A DNA stretch of 64,000 nucleotides from Streptomyces buecherae (GCF_014295035.1 NZ_CP060404.1:2072501-2136500); one strand, 5' to 3'; numbered from the stretch's first letter, positions 1 through 10,606 are shown. Translations and numbers: made by a program. The notes: generated from the sequence alone by a model not told the origin.

Positions 1-765
1 CGCCGCGTCCAGGATCTGCTGGATGCGGTGCACGTGGCTGGCGAAGCTCGCCACGATGATCCGGCGGTCGGCGCTGGCGAAGACCTGGCGCAGCACGTTG
101 GAGATGTCGCGCTCCGGCGCGACGAAGCCGGGGACCTCGGCGTTGGTGGAGTCCGACAGCAGCAGGTCGATGCCCTCCTCGCCGAGCTTGGCGAAGGTGG
201 GCAGGTCGGTGAGGCGACCGTCCAGCGGCAGTTGGTCCATCTTGAAGTCGCCGGTGTGCACGGCCATGCCGGCCGGGGTGCGGATGGCGACCGCGAGGGC
301 GTCCGGGATCGAGTGGTTGACCGCGACGAACTGGCAGTCGAAGGGGCCGATCCGCTCGCGGTGCCCCTCCGTGACCTCCAGCGTGTAGGGCCGGATGCGG
401 TGCTCCTGGAGCTTCGCCTCGATCAGGGCGAGCGTCAGCTTGGAGCCGATCAGCGGGATGTCCGGCTTCTCGCGGAGCAGGTACGGCACGCCACCGATGT
501 GGTCCTCGTGGCCGTGGGTGAGCACGATGCCGTCGATGTCGCCGAGGCGGTTCCGGATGGACGTGAAGTCCGGCAGGATCAGGTCAACTCCGGGCTGCTC
601 CTCCTCGGGGAAGAGCACTCCGCAGTCGACGATCAGCAGCCGTCCGTCGTACTCGAAGACCGTCATGTTGCGGCCGATCTCGCCCAGGCCGCCCAACGGG
701 GTGACGCGCAGGCCGCCCTTGGGGAGCTTGGGCGGCGGACCGAGTTCTGGGTGCGGATGACTCAA
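1..765 (-). CDS. rnj: Ribonuclease J, 5' part only (gene runs off the left edge)
   Basis: The first 255 codons of an RNase J metallo-beta-lactamase/beta-CASP ribonuclease, which degrades and processes mRNA with both endo- and 5' exonuclease activity in this family. The translation shows the metal-binding THGHEDHIGG motif, the HTGDFKMD motif and the start of the beta-CASP region (SDSTNAE). The start is taken as TTG at 765, where GGTAAGGAG lies just upstream and the protein opens with MSHPHPELGPPPKLPKGGL. It lies downstream of dapA in the same direction with a 124-base gap holding a stem-loop. The C-terminal half is outside the window. Confidence 0.93.
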   Translation of the reverse strand, partial: MSHPHPELGPPPKLPKGGLRVTPLGGLGEIGRNMTVFEYDGRLLIVDCGVLFPEEEQPGVDLILPDFTSIRNRLGDIDGIVLTHGHEDHIGGVPYLLREKPDIPLIGSKLTLALIEAKLQEHRIRPYTLEVTEGHRERIGPFDCQFVAVNHSIPDALAVAIRTPAGMAVHTGDFKMDQLPLDGRLTDLPTFAKLGEEGIDLLLSDSTNAEVPGFVAPERDISNVLRQVFASADRRIIVASFASHVHRIQQILDAA

Positions 766-783
766 AAGACTCTCCTTACCACG

Positions 784-836
784 CGCGCCACATGTCCCCT
801 GTTCCGCCGGGAGCGGGCAGGGAGGCACGTGGCGCG
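784..836 (-). terminator. Stem-loop between dapA and rnj
   Basis: The outer arms CGCGCCAC (784-791) and GTGGCGCG (829-836) pair perfectly, and inner arms CCCTG (797-801) and CAGGG (818-822) extend the stem. It sits just after the dapA stop and just before the rnj ribosome binding site. It could attenuate readthrough or be an mRNA processing or autoregulation site for RNase J. There is no U-tract. Confidence 0.4.
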
Positions 837-889
837 GGTGTCATTCGTGCACTTGCAAGTGGGTCGGTATTCGGTTGTGAAGTCCGTGG

Positions 890-1789
890 TTAGAGCTGTA
901 CCCCGCCGGCGGCGAGGTCTCGCTTGAGCTGCTCGGTCTCGTCGGCGGACAGCTCGACGAGCGGCAGCCTGAGCGGGCCGGCGGGCAGGCCCTGGAGGGC
1001 GAGCGCGGCCTTGGTCGTGATGACGCCCTGGGTGCGGAACATGCCGGTGAAGACCGGGAGCAGCTTCTGGTGGATCTCGGCCGCCTTGGCCACGTCGCCG
1101 GTCAGGTGCGCGTCGAGGAGGGCGCGCAGCTCGGGGCTGACGAGGTGCCCGACGACGGAGACGAAGCCGACGGCGCCGACCGACAGCAGCGGGAGGTTCA
1201 GCATGTCGTCGCCGGAGTACCAGGCCAGCCGTGAGCGGGCGATGGCCCAGCTCGCGCGGCCGAGGTCGCCCTTGGCGTCCTTGTTGGCGACGATGCGCGG
1301 GTGCTCGGCGAGCCGGACGATGGTCTCGGTGCTGATCGGGACGCCGCTGCGGCCGGGGATGTCGTAGAGCATCACGGGCAGTTCGGTGGCGTCGGCGATG
1401 GCCGTGAAGTGCCGGAGCAGGCCCTCCTGCGGGGGCTTGCTGTAGTACGGCGTGACGGCGAGCAGGCCGTGCGCACCGGCCGCCGCCGCGGAGCGGGCCA
1501 GTTCGACGCTGTGCCGGGTGTCGTTGGTGCTGGCTCCGGCCACGATGTGGGCGCGGTCGCCGACCGCTTCGACGACGGCCCGTACGAGGTCGGCTTTCTC
1601 CGCATCGCTGGTGGTCGGCGACTCGCCGGTGGTGCCGTTGATGATCAACCCGTCGTTGCCGGCGTCCACGAGGTGGGCGGCAAGTCGCTGGGCGCCGTCG
1701 AGATCGAGCGCGCCGTCAGCCGTGAACGGCGAGACCATGGCGGTCAGCACGCGCCCGAAGGGGGTCTGCGATGTGGAAGTCGGAGCCAT
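890..1789 (-). CDS. dapA: 4-hydroxy-tetrahydrodipicolinate synthase
   Basis: A 299-residue DapA of the class I aldolase, DHDPS/NAL family. It condenses pyruvate with aspartate semialdehyde at the entry to diaminopimelate and lysine synthesis in the cytoplasm. Visible family marks are GTTGESPT, the YYSKPPQEGLL segment, the tyrosine in MLYDIPGRSGV and the Schiff-base lysine in IVANKDAKGD. The reading frame extends upstream to 1861, but the start at 1789 (MAPTSTSQTPFG) gives the normal family length. No strong ribosome binding site is seen there, so the start is less certain than the function. It lies between thyX (upstream) and rnj (downstream). Confidence 0.95.
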   Translation of the reverse strand: MAPTSTSQTPFGRVLTAMVSPFTADGALDLDGAQRLAAHLVDAGNDGLIINGTTGESPTTSDAEKADLVRAVVEAVGDRAHIVAGASTNDTRHSVELARSAAAAGAHGLLAVTPYYSKPPQEGLLRHFTAIADATELPVMLYDIPGRSGVPISTETIVRLAEHPRIVANKDAKGDLGRASWAIARSRLAWYSGDDMLNLPLLSVGAVGFVSVVGHLVSPELRALLDAHLTGDVAKAAEIHQKLLPVFTGMFRTQGVITTKAALALQGLPAGPLRLPLVELSADETEQLKRDLAAGGVQL

Positions 1790-2075
1790 GGGCACCACGC
1801 TACTCGCAGCACGCCCCTGCACGCTCCCTCGGGGGAGTATCGGTGTCAGACAAACCGGCACGAAGTGCGGCGCTATCGGGCCACGGGCGAGCCGCGACCG
1901 GACGTCGAAGCGGAAGGCACCGGCACTGCCTGCTCGGGGGTTCAGACAGTGCCGGGCCCATTCGTCAGCCTAGATGAAGTCCCTTAAATGCCGCAATTTG
2001 GACAGTTCGCGAGGGCGTGAGGCGAGCACGCGCACCGCGCACGGAGCGCGGGACGCCCGGGCGGGCGGCGCGGGG

Positions 2076-2816
2076 CTACGGGGCGACGCGTCCGTTGGCG
2101 TTGAATGCCGCGTGGGTCAGCGGCATCAGCCGGGCCCACTCCGCCTCCATCAGCTCGCCCACCATCTCGATCTCCCGCTGCGGGAAGGACGGCACGGCCG
2201 CCTGCTCGTGCTGCGTGCGCAGGCCGAGGAAGTGCATCAGGGAGCGGGCGTTGCACGTCGCGTACATCGAGGAGTAGAGGCCGACCGGCAGCACGGAGCG
2301 GGCCACCTCGCGGGCGACGCCGGCGCTCAGCATCTCCTGGTACGCCTCGTACGCGTGGACGTACGCGTCCTCCATGACCTTGCCCGTCAGCTCCTGCTGG
2401 GCCTGGGTGCCCTCGACGAACCGGTACTTGCCCGGGCGCCCCTCCTGCACGAGCTTGCGGGACTCGTTCGGGATGTAGAAGACGGGCTGCAGCTCGCGGT
2501 AGCGGCCGGACTCCTCGTTGTAGGACCAGCCGACGCGGTGCCGCATGAACTCGCGGAAGACCAGGATCGGGGCGCTGATGAAGAAGGTCATCGAGTTGTG
2601 CTCGAAGGGGCTGCCGTGCCGGTCCCGCATCAGGTAGTTGATCAGGCCCTTGGAGCGCTCGGGGTCCTTGGTGAGCTCGTCCAGGGACTGCTCGCCCGCC
2701 GTGGAGACGCGGGCGGCCCACAGCACATCGGAGTCGGCGGCGCTGTGCTTGACCAGCTCGACGGTCATGTCACTGCGGAAGCTCGCCGTGGCGCTCTCGG
2801 CGGCGGTGTCGGTCAC
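2076..2816 (-). CDS. thyX: Flavin-dependent thymidylate synthase
   Basis: ThyX makes dTMP from dUMP using FAD, NADPH and methylene-tetrahydrofolate. At 246 residues it carries the ThyX signature RHRVGWSYNEESGRY at residues 92-106, a match to RHRxxxxNExSxRY. The GTG start at 2816 is preferred over an ATG at 2837 because GGAAGGA lies six bases upstream of it. The 286-base gap to dapA contains no recognised gene. The reverse-direction small membrane gene begins at 3096, so 2817-3095 is a divergent promoter region with an A/T-rich patch near 2957-2985. Confidence 0.96.
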   Translation of the reverse strand: MTDTAAESATASFRSDMTVELVKHSAADSDVLWAARVSTAGEQSLDELTKDPERSKGLINYLMRDRHGSPFEHNSMTFFISAPILVFREFMRHRVGWSYNEESGRYRELQPVFYIPNESRKLVQEGRPGKYRFVEGTQAQQELTGKVMEDAYVHAYEAYQEMLSAGVAREVARSVLPVGLYSSMYATCNARSLMHFLGLRTQHEQAAVPSFPQREIEMVGELMEAEWARLMPLTHAAFNANGRVAP

Positions 2817-3095
2817 TGAGGGTCCTTCCAGTCGCATCGCTTTGCATCGCTCGGGGCGGCGCCCAGCTTACGGGCCCGTCCGCGCGCCCCTCGCCGCATA
2901 GGCCCCGTCCTGGGTTGGCGAGACAAAACGGACCCCGATGGCGGAGCCGGGCATGGCAGTTGATATTTTTTCCCCTAAGCAGTCGAAAACGGGCATGTAT
3001 GGGGTAGCTCAGACGTTCTCCGTACACCTGGCCCGCTGCCCCAGCCGCTTCCCGCCTGAACCGCACGCGGCCCGAGACCCGAGGAGAGCGTCCGT

Positions 3096-3338
3096 ATGTT
3101 CCGACGGCGAGAGTCCGTGCCGTTCGCCTTCGTGGCGGAGGCCGACCGTTTCCGCAGCAATGTGGAGCCGCCACCCAGGGAGCCGTCGACCCGGGGGCAG
3201 ATAGCCGGCCGGGCGCTCATCGGGCTGACCATCGCGGCGGGCTTCGTGGGCGCGCTGCTGTTCGGGCTGCCGTCGCTGGACACGCAGTCGCACCCGACCC
3301 GTCAGATACCCAGCGCTGAGGCGGCCGACGGCCGCTGA
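3096..3338 (+). CDS. Small single-pass membrane protein of unknown function
   Basis: An 80-residue protein with a charged N-terminus (MFRRRESVPFAFV) and one hydrophobic segment at about residues 42-58 (GLTIAAGFVGALLFGL). GAGGAGAG lies upstream of the ATG. I do not recognise a named family. It is divergent from thyX and is followed 51 bases later by the PH-domain-like gene, so the two may be cotranscribed. A protein of this type is present at the same place in other streptomycetes, as I recall, which supports it being real. Confidence 0.72.
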   Translation: MFRRRESVPFAFVAEADRFRSNVEPPPREPSTRGQIAGRALIGLTIAAGFVGALLFGLPSLDTQSHPTRQIPSAEAADGR

Positions 3339-3389
3339 CGGTAGCCTCACCCCGCACAGCCGAGTGTGCTGGTGAGTGAGGACGGGCCC

Positions 3390-3950
3390 GTGCCTTTGAC
3401 CATTCTGACTGCCGACCGCGAGTTCGACGACGCCGCGGCCGGCCCGCCGCCGTTGCCGCACGAGGGCCGCGAGCAGTGGCGCCGCCCCTACCGGCCGGGC
3501 CCCTGGCGGGTGGGACTGGCCGCGGTGTTCCTGTTGCTGGCCTCGTTCGTCCTGCTGTCGGCCATGGTCATCGCGATGGCGGGCTCCGTCGCGGGCGCGG
3601 CCACGTGTGTCGCCATCGCCGCCGTCATGATCACCGGCGCGCTGCGGCTGCTGCGGATGGGCGTCTGGGTGAGCCAGCACGGGCTGCGGCACACGAGCTT
3701 CCTGTCCACCTCGACGCTGCGCTGGTCGCAGGTGGCCAGCGTGCGCACGAGACAGCAGCCGGTGAAGCTGCTCGGCCTGCCGCGCACCGTGCAGGGACAG
3801 GCCCTGGTGATCACCACCACGCGTGGCGCCGTGCTGCGCGCGCTGGTCACCGACCACAACAGCGACTTCCTCGGCCGCAGGCCGGCCTTCGACCGGGCGG
3901 CCGACGCGGTCGAGGCGTGGGCGGCGGAGCACACCGCGCCGCGTCCCTGA
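3390..3950 (+). CDS. PH-domain-like membrane protein
   Basis: A protein of about 186 residues with two adjacent hydrophobic helices at about residues 41-85 (VGLAAVFLLLASFVLLSA and a second through AAVMITGALRLL). A bacterial PH/YdbT-like region follows (WVSQHGLRHTSFLSTSTLRW, then QVASVRTRQQP). Such domains are usually membrane-anchored beta folds of unknown ligand. The GTG at 3390 is chosen because GAGG is suitably spaced before it; GTG at 3366 is an alternative. A 164-base gap separates it from the convergent TPR-like gene. Confidence 0.75.
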   Translation: MPLTILTADREFDDAAAGPPPLPHEGREQWRRPYRPGPWRVGLAAVFLLLASFVLLSAMVIAMAGSVAGAATCVAIAAVMITGALRLLRMGVWVSQHGLRHTSFLSTSTLRWSQVASVRTRQQPVKLLGLPRTVQGQALVITTTRGAVLRALVTDHNSDFLGRRPAFDRAADAVEAWAAEHTAPRP

Positions 3951-4114
3951 CGATCCACGCCCCTGACGAACCACTGACGACCCACGTCCCTGAACGACAG
4001 CGGTGCCCGCGCACGCGGCCACGTGGGCGGGCGTGCGCGGGCGCGTGGGGCCGGCGTACGGGGCGCCGCCGGAGGGCGCCCGCTGCCGGGCTCCGGTCCC
4101 CCGGTTCGTGGCGG

Positions 4115-4567
4115 TCAGCCCCGTACCGGCTGGCCGTCGTACAGGTTGATGGCGCGCTGCATCGCCTTGCGGGCCCGCGGGGTGTCCCGGGCGTCGTGGT
4201 AGGCGATGGCCAGCCGGAACCAGGTGCGCCAGTCGTCCGGGGCCGCCTCCGTCTCCGCGCGGCGCCGCTCGAAGATCGCGTCCGCCGAGTCCCGGTCGAT
4301 CCGACCGCTGGGCGTGCGCACCAGCTCGTCGACCGGCAGCGCCCCCTCCGCCTCCAGCGTCCTGGCCAGCCGGCCGGCGTTGCGGGCGAACTTCGTGCTC
4401 TGCCACAGGAACCAGGCGCCGATGAGCGGCAGTACGAGCACGCCCACGCCGAACGCGATGGTCAGCGGCGTGCCCTGCTGGATGAGCAGCACGCCGCGGC
4501 TGCCGACGAGCATGAAGTAGACGACCAGGACGGCGGCGAGGGTGAAGTAGGTGATCTTTGCGCGCAC
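4115..4567 (-). CDS. Membrane-anchored TPR-like protein
   Basis: A 150-residue protein from a GTG start at 4567. Two N-terminal membrane segments (about residues 7-29 and 35-54) are followed by a cytoplasmic helical region. The end (WRTWFRLAIAYHDARDTPRARKAMQRAINLYDGQ) looks like one tetratricopeptide repeat. It starts five bases after the dapB stop, so it is almost surely cotranscribed with dapB. Its role is unknown; TPR regions usually mediate protein contacts. Longer frames extending upstream overlap dapB and are rejected. Confidence 0.82.
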   Translation of the reverse strand: MRAKITYFTLAAVLVVYFMLVGSRGVLLIQQGTPLTIAFGVGVLVLPLIGAWFLWQSTKFARNAGRLARTLEAEGALPVDELVRTPSGRIDRDSADAIFERRRAETEAAPDDWRTWFRLAIAYHDARDTPRARKAMQRAINLYDGQPVRG

Positions 4568-4572
4568 TGTTC

Positions 4573-5448
<876 letters not shown>

Positions 5449-5450
5449 CT

Positions 5451-5602
5451 ACGGGGCACGGGGCACGGGGCACGGGGCACGGAGCGCCGGCGCCGTTCCA
5501 CGGGGCACGGAGCGCCGGCACCGTTCCACGGGGCACGGGGCCACGGGGCCACGGGGCCACGGGGCCACGGGGCATAAGGCCATGGAGCACGGAGCACGGA
5601 GC
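5451..5602 (+). repeat. Heptamer array 1 (CACGGGG, degenerate)
   Basis: A run of CACGGGG/CACGGAG units in the M16-to-dapB gap. Three clean CACGGGG units (5457-5477) are followed by CACGGAG, then two interrupted copies of a block ending GCGCCGG. After these come four units lengthened to eight bases (GGGGCCAC, about 5536-5571) and three CACGGAG-type units at the end. It is the most degenerate of the larger arrays. Confidence 0.85.
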
Positions 5603-5612
5603 GAGTGCCCCG

Positions 5613-5658
5613 CCGCCCCGTGCGGCCCGCACCGGGTGGCGCGGGCCGCACGGGGCGG
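5613..5658 (-). terminator. 18-bp perfect hairpin after the M16 peptidase gene
   Basis: Arms 5613-5630 and 5641-5658 are perfectly complementary over 18 bp with a 10-base loop. The hairpin begins five bases after the peptidase stop. It is the likely end of the rpsO-pnp-peptidase transcript, or a 3' stabiliser. There is no U-tract, which is usual in streptomycetes. Confidence 0.7.
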
Positions 5659-5663
5659 GGCGG

Positions 5664-7070
5664 TCAGGCGACCGCCTCGTCCAGGCGGCTGGCCTGCTTG
5701 TCCTTCAGCGGGCCGATCACCGACAGCGAGGGGCGCTGCCCCAGCACCGTGCGGGCGATCTCGCGCACGTCGTCCGCGGTGACGGCCGCGATCCGCGTCA
5801 GCATGTCGTCGACCGACATCTGGTCGCCCCAGCACAGCTCGCTCTTGCCGATGCGGTTCATCAGCGCGCCGGTGTCCTCCAGGCCCAGCACCGTGGAGCC
5901 GGAGAGCTGGCCGATGGCCCGCCGCAGCTCCTCGTCGCTCAGGCCCTTCTCGGCGACCTCGTCGAGTTCGTCGCGGCAGATCCGCAGCACGTCGTGCACC
6001 TGGCTCGGGCGACAGCCCGCGTACACCCCGAACAGTCCGCAGTCGGCGAAGCCGGAGGTGTACGAGTACACGCTGTACGCCAGGCCGCGCTTCTCCCGCA
6101 CCTCCTGGAACAGGCGCGAGCTCATGCCGCCGCCGAGCGCCGTGTTGAGCACGCCGAGCGCCCAGCGGCGGTCGTCGGTGCGGGCGATGCCGGGCATGCC
6201 GAGCACGATGTGCGCCTGCTCGGTCTTGCGGCCGATCAGGTCCACGCGGCCGGCGGTGCGGATCGCCCGGCTGCCGCCGCGCGGCGCCACCGGCGTCACG
6301 TCCTCCCGCTCCAGCGCCCCGGCCCGGTCGAAGGCCGCCCGGACCTGCCGTACGACGCGGGCGTGGTCCACGTTGCCCGCGGCGGCGACGACCAGGTGGG
6401 TGGGGTCGTAGTGCTTGCGGTAGAAGCGGCGGATGCGGTCGGCCGTCAGCGCGTTGACGGTGTCCACGGTGCCGAGGACGGGGCGGCCCAGCGGGGTGTC
6501 ACCGAACATCGTCTGCGCGAACAGGTCGTGCACGCAGTCGCCCGGGTCGTCCTCGGTCATCGCGATCTCCTCGAGGATGACGCCGCGCTCGGCGTCCACG
6601 TCCCCCGGTTCGATCAGCGAGCTGGTCAGCATGTCGCACACGACGTCTATGGCCAGCGGCAGGTCCGAGTCGAGCACCCGCGCGTAGTAGCAGGTGTACT
6701 CCTTGGCCGTGAACGCGTTCATCTCGCCGCCGACCGCGTCGATCGCGGCCGAGATGTCCAGCGCGCTGCGCCGCTCGGTGCCCTTGAAGAGCAGGTGCTC
6801 CAGGTAGTGGGTGGCACCGCCGAGCGCCGGCGTCTCGTCCCTGGAGCCGACGTGGGCCCAGATCCCGAAGGTGGCCGACCTGACGGACGGCAGGGTCTCG
6901 GTGACCACGCGCAACCCCCCGGGGAGGGTGGTGCGGCGCACCGTACCGATGCCGTTCTCGCCCTGGAGAAGCGTCTTGGTGGTGGACCGGGTACGGGCGA
7001 CGGCCCGCCCCTCGCTGGAGGGGCGGGCCGTCGCGCGGTGCGATCCGCCCGAAGGGGAAAGCGGCATCAC
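5664..7070 (-). CDS. M16 family zinc peptidase
   Basis: A 468-residue insulinase/processing-peptidase-like protein. The inverted zinc motif HxxEH is present as HYLEH at residues 88-92 within [16 protein letters not shown]. The second-half family motif [20 protein letters not shown] follows. It is always found next to pnp in Streptomyces, as I recall, and its substrate is unknown. The GTG at 7070 overlaps the pnp stop (GTGA), with an ATG at 7067 directly after it, so the two genes are translationally coupled. The first 25 or so residues are poorly conserved in character and include a DNA hairpin (6999-7032). Confidence 0.92.
   Translation of the reverse strand: MMPLSPSGGSHRATARPSSEGRAVARTRSTTKTLLQGENGIGTVRRTTLPGGLRVVTETLPSVRSATFGIWAHVGSRDETPALGGATHYLEHLLFKGTERRSALDISAAIDAVGGEMNAFTAKEYTCYYARVLDSDLPLAIDVVCDMLTSSLIEPGDVDAERGVILEEIAMTEDDPGDCVHDLFAQTMFGDTPLGRPVLGTVDTVNALTADRIRRFYRKHYDPTHLVVAAAGNVDHARVVRQVRAAFDRAGALEREDVTPVAPRGGSRAIRTAGRVDLIGRKTEQAHIVLGMPGIARTDDRRWALGVLNTALGGGMSSRLFQEVREKRGLAYSVYSYTSGFADCGLFGVYAGCRPSQVHDVLRICRDELDEVAEKGLSDEELRRAIGQLSGSTVLGLEDTGALMNRIGKSELCWGDQMSVDDMLTRIAAVTADDVREIARTVLGQRPSLSVIGPLKDKQASRLDEAVA
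6999..7032 (-). promoter_or_regulatory. 15-bp perfect hairpin inside the start of the M16 gene
   Basis: Arms 6999-7013 and 7018-7032 pair perfectly over 15 bp around the loop GCTG. The hairpin lies 35 bases after the pnp stop, inside the peptidase reading frame. Its position suggests an attenuator or stabiliser that sets pnp expression against peptidase expression, but this is inference. Confidence 0.6.
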
Positions 7071-9283
7071 TGGGCGGCTTCGTCCTTCTGGTCGTCGCCG
7101 TCCTCGCCCTCGATCACGGGGATCAGGGAGAGCTTGCCGCGCTGGTCGATCTCGGCGATCTCGACCTGCACCTTCGAGCCCACCGCGAGCACGTCCTCGA
7201 CGTTCTCCACGCGCTTGCCACCGGCGAGCTTGCGGATCTGCGAGATGTGCAGCAGGCCGTCCTTGCCCGGGAGCAGGGAGACGAACGCGCCGAAGGTCGT
7301 GGTCTTGACGACCGTGCCCAGGTAGCGCTCGCCGACCTCCGGCATGGTCGGGTTGGCGATGCCGTTGATCGTGGCGCGCGCGGCCTCGGCGGCCGGGCCG
7401 TCGGCGGCACCGATGTAGATGGTGCCGTCGTCCTCGATCGTGATGTCGGCGCCGGTGTCCTCCTGGATCTGGTTGATCATCTTGCCCTTGGGGCCGATGA
7501 CCTCACCGATCTTGTCCACCGGGATCTTGACGGTGATGATCCGCGGCGCGTTCGGGGACATCTCGTCCGGAACGTCGATGGCCTCGTTCATCACGTCGAG
7601 GATGTGCAGCCGGGCGTCCCGGGCCTGCTTGAGCGCGGCGGCCAGCACGGAGGCGGGGATGCCGTCGAGCTTGGTGTCGAGCTGCAGCGCGGTGACGAAG
7701 GTCTTGGTGCCCGCGACCTTGAAGTCCATGTCACCGAACGCGTCCTCCGCACCGAGGATGTCGGTGAGGGTGACGTAGTGCGTCTTGCCGTCGATCTCCT
7801 GCGAGATCAGGCCCATGGCGATGCCGGCGACCGGGGCCTTGAGCGGCACACCGGCGTTCAGCAGCGACATCGTGGACGCGCAGACCGAGCCCATCGAGGT
7901 CGAGCCGTTGGAGCCCAGCGCCTCGGAGACCTGACGGATCGCGTACGGGAACTCCTCGCGCGTCGGCAGCACCGGCGTCAGGGCGCGCTCGGCGAGCGCG
8001 CCGTGGCCGATCTCGCGGCGCTTGGGCGAGCCCACGCGGCCGGTCTCACCGGTGGAGTACGGCGGGAAGTTGTAGTTGTGCATGTAGCGCTTGCGCGTCA
8101 CCGGCGACAACGTGTCGAGCTGCTGCTCCATGCGGAGCATGTTCAGCGTGGTGACGCCCAGGATCTGGGTCTCGCCGCGCTCGAACAGGGCCGAGCCGTG
8201 CACCCGCGGGATCGCCTCGACCTCGGCGGCCAGCGTACGGATGTCCGTGACGCCACGGCCGTCGATGCGCTTCTTCTCCTTGATGACGCGCTCGCGGACC
8301 AGGGTCTTGGTCAGCGAACGGTACGCGGCGGAGATCTCCTTCTCGCGGCCCTCGAACTGCGGCAGCAGCTTCTCGGCGGCCAGCGCCTTGACGCGGTCCA
8401 GCTCGCTCTCGCGCTCCTGCTTGCCGGCGATGGTCAGCGCCTGGGCCAGCTCGGTGCGGACGGCCGCGGTCAGCGCCTCCAGGACGTCGTCCTGGTAGTC
8501 GAGGAAGACCGGGAACTCGCCGGTCGGCTTCGCGGCCTTGGCGGCCAGCTCGGCCTGGGCCTGGCAGAGCGCCTTGATGAACGGCTTGGCGGCCTCGAGA
8601 CCGGCGGCCACGACCTCCTCGGTGGGAGCGTCGGCGCCGTCCTTGACGAGCTGGATGGTCTTCTCGGTGGCCTCGGCCTCGACCATCATGATCGCGACGT
8701 CGCCGTCCTCCAGGACGCGACCGGCGACGACCATGTCGAAGACGGCGTTCTCCAGCTCCGAGTGGGTCGGGAAGGCGACCCACTGGCCGTTGATCAGCGC
8801 GACCCGGGTGCCGCCGATGGGGCCGGAGAAGGGCAGGCCCGCGAGCTGCGTGGAGCAGGAGGCGGCGTTGATGGCGACCACGTCGTACAGGTGGTCGGGG
8901 TTGAGCGCCATGATCGTCTCGACGATCTGGATCTCGTTGCGCAGGCCCTTCTTGAAGGAGGGGCGCAGCGGGCGGTCGATCAGGCGGCAGGTGAGGATCG
9001 CGTCCTCGGAGGGGCGGCCCTCACGACGGAAGAAGGAGCCGGGGATCTTGCCGGCTGCGTACATCCGCTCCTCGACGTCCACCGTCAGCGGGAAGAAGTC
9101 GAGCTGGTCCTTCGGGTTCTTCGAGGCCGTGGTGGCCGACAACACCATGGTGTCGTCGTCCAGGTAGGCCACGGCGGAGCCGGCGGCCTGGCGAGCCAGG
9201 CGGCCCGTCTCGAAGCGGATGGTGCGGGTGCCGAAGCTGCCGTTGTCGATGACGGCCTCGGCGTAGTGGGTCTCGTTCTCCAC
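7067..9283 (-). CDS. pnp: Polyribonucleotide nucleotidyltransferase (PNPase)
   Basis: A 738-residue PNPase, the phosphorolytic 3'-5' exoribonuclease that in Streptomyces also adds 3' tails. Two RNase PH-like cores are visible ([14 protein letters not shown] and [14 protein letters not shown] with SNGSTSMGS). A KH domain follows ([20 protein letters not shown]) and then a C-terminal S1 domain ([15 protein letters not shown]). The start is GTG at 9283 behind GAGGAG. It follows rpsO by 683 bases and overlaps the M16 peptidase gene by four bases. Confidence 0.98.
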   Translation of the reverse strand: MENETHYAEAVIDNGSFGTRTIRFETGRLARQAAGSAVAYLDDDTMVLSATTASKNPKDQLDFFPLTVDVEERMYAAGKIPGSFFRREGRPSEDAILTCRLIDRPLRPSFKKGLRNEIQIVETIMALNPDHLYDVVAINAASCSTQLAGLPFSGPIGGTRVALINGQWVAFPTHSELENAVFDMVVAGRVLEDGDVAIMMVEAEATEKTIQLVKDGADAPTEEVVAAGLEAAKPFIKALCQAQAELAAKAAKPTGEFPVFLDYQDDVLEALTAAVRTELAQALTIAGKQERESELDRVKALAAEKLLPQFEGREKEISAAYRSLTKTLVRERVIKEKKRIDGRGVTDIRTLAAEVEAIPRVHGSALFERGETQILGVTTLNMLRMEQQLDTLSPVTRKRYMHNYNFPPYSTGETGRVGSPKRREIGHGALAERALTPVLPTREEFPYAIRQVSEALGSNGSTSMGSVCASTMSLLNAGVPLKAPVAGIAMGLISQEIDGKTHYVTLTDILGAEDAFGDMDFKVAGTKTFVTALQLDTKLDGIPASVLAAALKQARDARLHILDVMNEAIDVPDEMSPNAPRIITVKIPVDKIGEVIGPKGKMINQIQEDTGADITIEDDGTIYIGAADGPAAEAARATINGIANPTMPEVGERYLGTVVKTTTFGAFVSLLPGKDGLLHISQIRKLAGGKRVENVEDVLAVGSKVQVEIAEIDQRGKLSLIPVIEGEDGDDQKDEAAQ

Positions 9284-9924
9284 CAGGAAAATCTCCTCGT
9301 CTGCGTCCCTCGTCCGTGTGACGGGGGACGTTGGCGGAGGAGCGCTCGGTCTGCCGCTGGGTCCGGCGGCCGGGCCGGTCTTCGATTGAAGCCACCGGAA
9401 TTGCCAGTTCCGGGAGCCACTACCGAGGACCGGCGCCTGCGGCCTCGATTCGGCGGGATGAGGGCGCTCCCCCTCGTTCGTTATGGCGTTATGGGACCAG
9501 ACTACAAACCTTCAGCCGCCGCCACGACGGCTGAGACGTCTGTCCATGGGGCCGCGATGTCGCGGCCCGGCCGGGTGCGTGGGCCTCGGGTGAGGCACAC
9601 GCGCCGCGTGCTGTCCGGCTCGTCCGCGGGCGCTCGACACGCTGCGGACGGCCCGGGTACGGCGCCCGCTGTGGCCGGGCGGGCGACCGTGTGGCGGGCG
9701 GTGCGGGCGCGAGGTGCGCGCCGGACGCCGTGCGGCGGGTCTGTCGCCCGATCGGGGCGACGGGGTGCGGTCTCCGGCGGCAGGTGATCGGCGCGGGACG
9801 CGATCTGGCGCCTGCCGCGCGTCGCGGGCCCGCGCACCGCACGGTGCGGGCCCGTGGTCGTACGGAGGGCTCCGTCGGCCGCTGTGCGCGGCTGGCGAGC
9901 GGGGCCCGGTGCCCGTACGGCAAA
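9284..9924. other. rpsO-pnp intergenic region
   Basis: A gap of more than 600 bases with no convincing gene; reading frames here have no recognisable product. It holds the alternative hairpins at 9375-9413 and, at its rpsO end, the rpsO terminator (9925-9954). In Streptomyces this gap is known to carry a pnp promoter and an RNase III-cut readthrough structure; I could not place a promoter by eye. Confidence 0.6.
9375..9413 (-). promoter_or_regulatory. Pair of overlapping hairpins upstream of pnp
   Basis: One stem pairs 9375-9383 with 9388-9398 (CCGGT-CTTC with GAAG-CC-ACCGG, one CC bulge). A second pairs 9395-9400 (CCGGAA) with 9408-9413 (TTCCGG). Bases 9395-9398 belong to both, so the two folds exclude each other. 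They lie about 90 bases before the pnp start. The arrangement would suit an RNase III or PNPase autoregulation site in the rpsO-pnp leader. Confidence 0.45.
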
Positions 9925-9954
9925 GGAGCGGCCCCCAGGTGTGGGAACCGCTCC
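9925..9954 (-). terminator. rpsO terminator
   Basis: GGAGCGG (9925-9931) pairs with CCGCTCC (9948-9954), beginning 12 bases after the rpsO stop. On the minus strand the hairpin is followed by TTTG. It is a partial terminator, because pnp is usually reached by readthrough in this gene pair. Confidence 0.75.
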
Positions 9955-9966
9955 CTCCACGGCGTG

Positions 9967-10254
9967 TTACTTGGCGCCCGCCGCACCGCGGCGGATGCCA
10001 AGGCGCTCGACGAGCACGCGGAAGCGCGCGATGTCCTTCTTCGCCAGGTACTGCAGCAGGCGGCGGCGCTGACCGACCAGGAGCAGCAGACCACGGCGGG
10101 AGTGGTGGTCGTGCTTGTGCATCTTGAGGTGCTCGGTCAGGTCCGAGATGCGACGCGAGAGCATGGCCACCTGAACCTCGGGGGAGCCGGTGTCACCCTC
10201 CTTGGTGGCGAACTCGGCCATGATCTGCTTCTTCGTTGCGGCGTCGAGCGACAC
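9967..10254 (-). CDS. rpsO: 30S ribosomal protein S15
   Basis: A 95-residue S15 that binds 16S rRNA in the platform of the small subunit. Family marks are [35 protein letters not shown] and [13 protein letters not shown]. The start is GTG at 10254 behind GAAGGAG at ideal spacing. It is the first gene of the rpsO-pnp-peptidase transcript. The promoter should lie in the 438-base gap upstream, which also holds heptamer array 2. Confidence 0.98.
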   Translation of the reverse strand: MSLDAATKKQIMAEFATKEGDTGSPEVQVAMLSRRISDLTEHLKMHKHDHHSRRGLLLLVGQRRRLLQYLAKKDIARFRVLVERLGIRRGAAGAK

Positions 10255-10606
10255 GCATACTCCTTCAAGGATTCTCGTTTGGCCACCGAGTGCCCCCGGT
10301 CTCATTCGCGGGGGAGCTTCCATGACTCGGAAGGCGGGGTCCGCTGAGCGCAGCTTCCAGAGCCTCCGGAAGCGCGTACACACACGGCCGTCACACAGCG
10401 TACCAGCCATGCGAGTGAGCCCTCACCGCGGGCGACCCACGGGCCGTACCGCGGGGCCCGCTCCTCCGCCCGAGGCCCGGCCGGGCGGGCTTACGGGGCG
10501 AGACGCCGCGGGGCGCGGGGCCGGTCTCGCTCGGAGGCGGGGCCGGCCGTACGGGGCGCGGGGCCACGGAGCACGGAGCCACCGTCGCGGAGCCAGCGCC
10601 ACGGGC

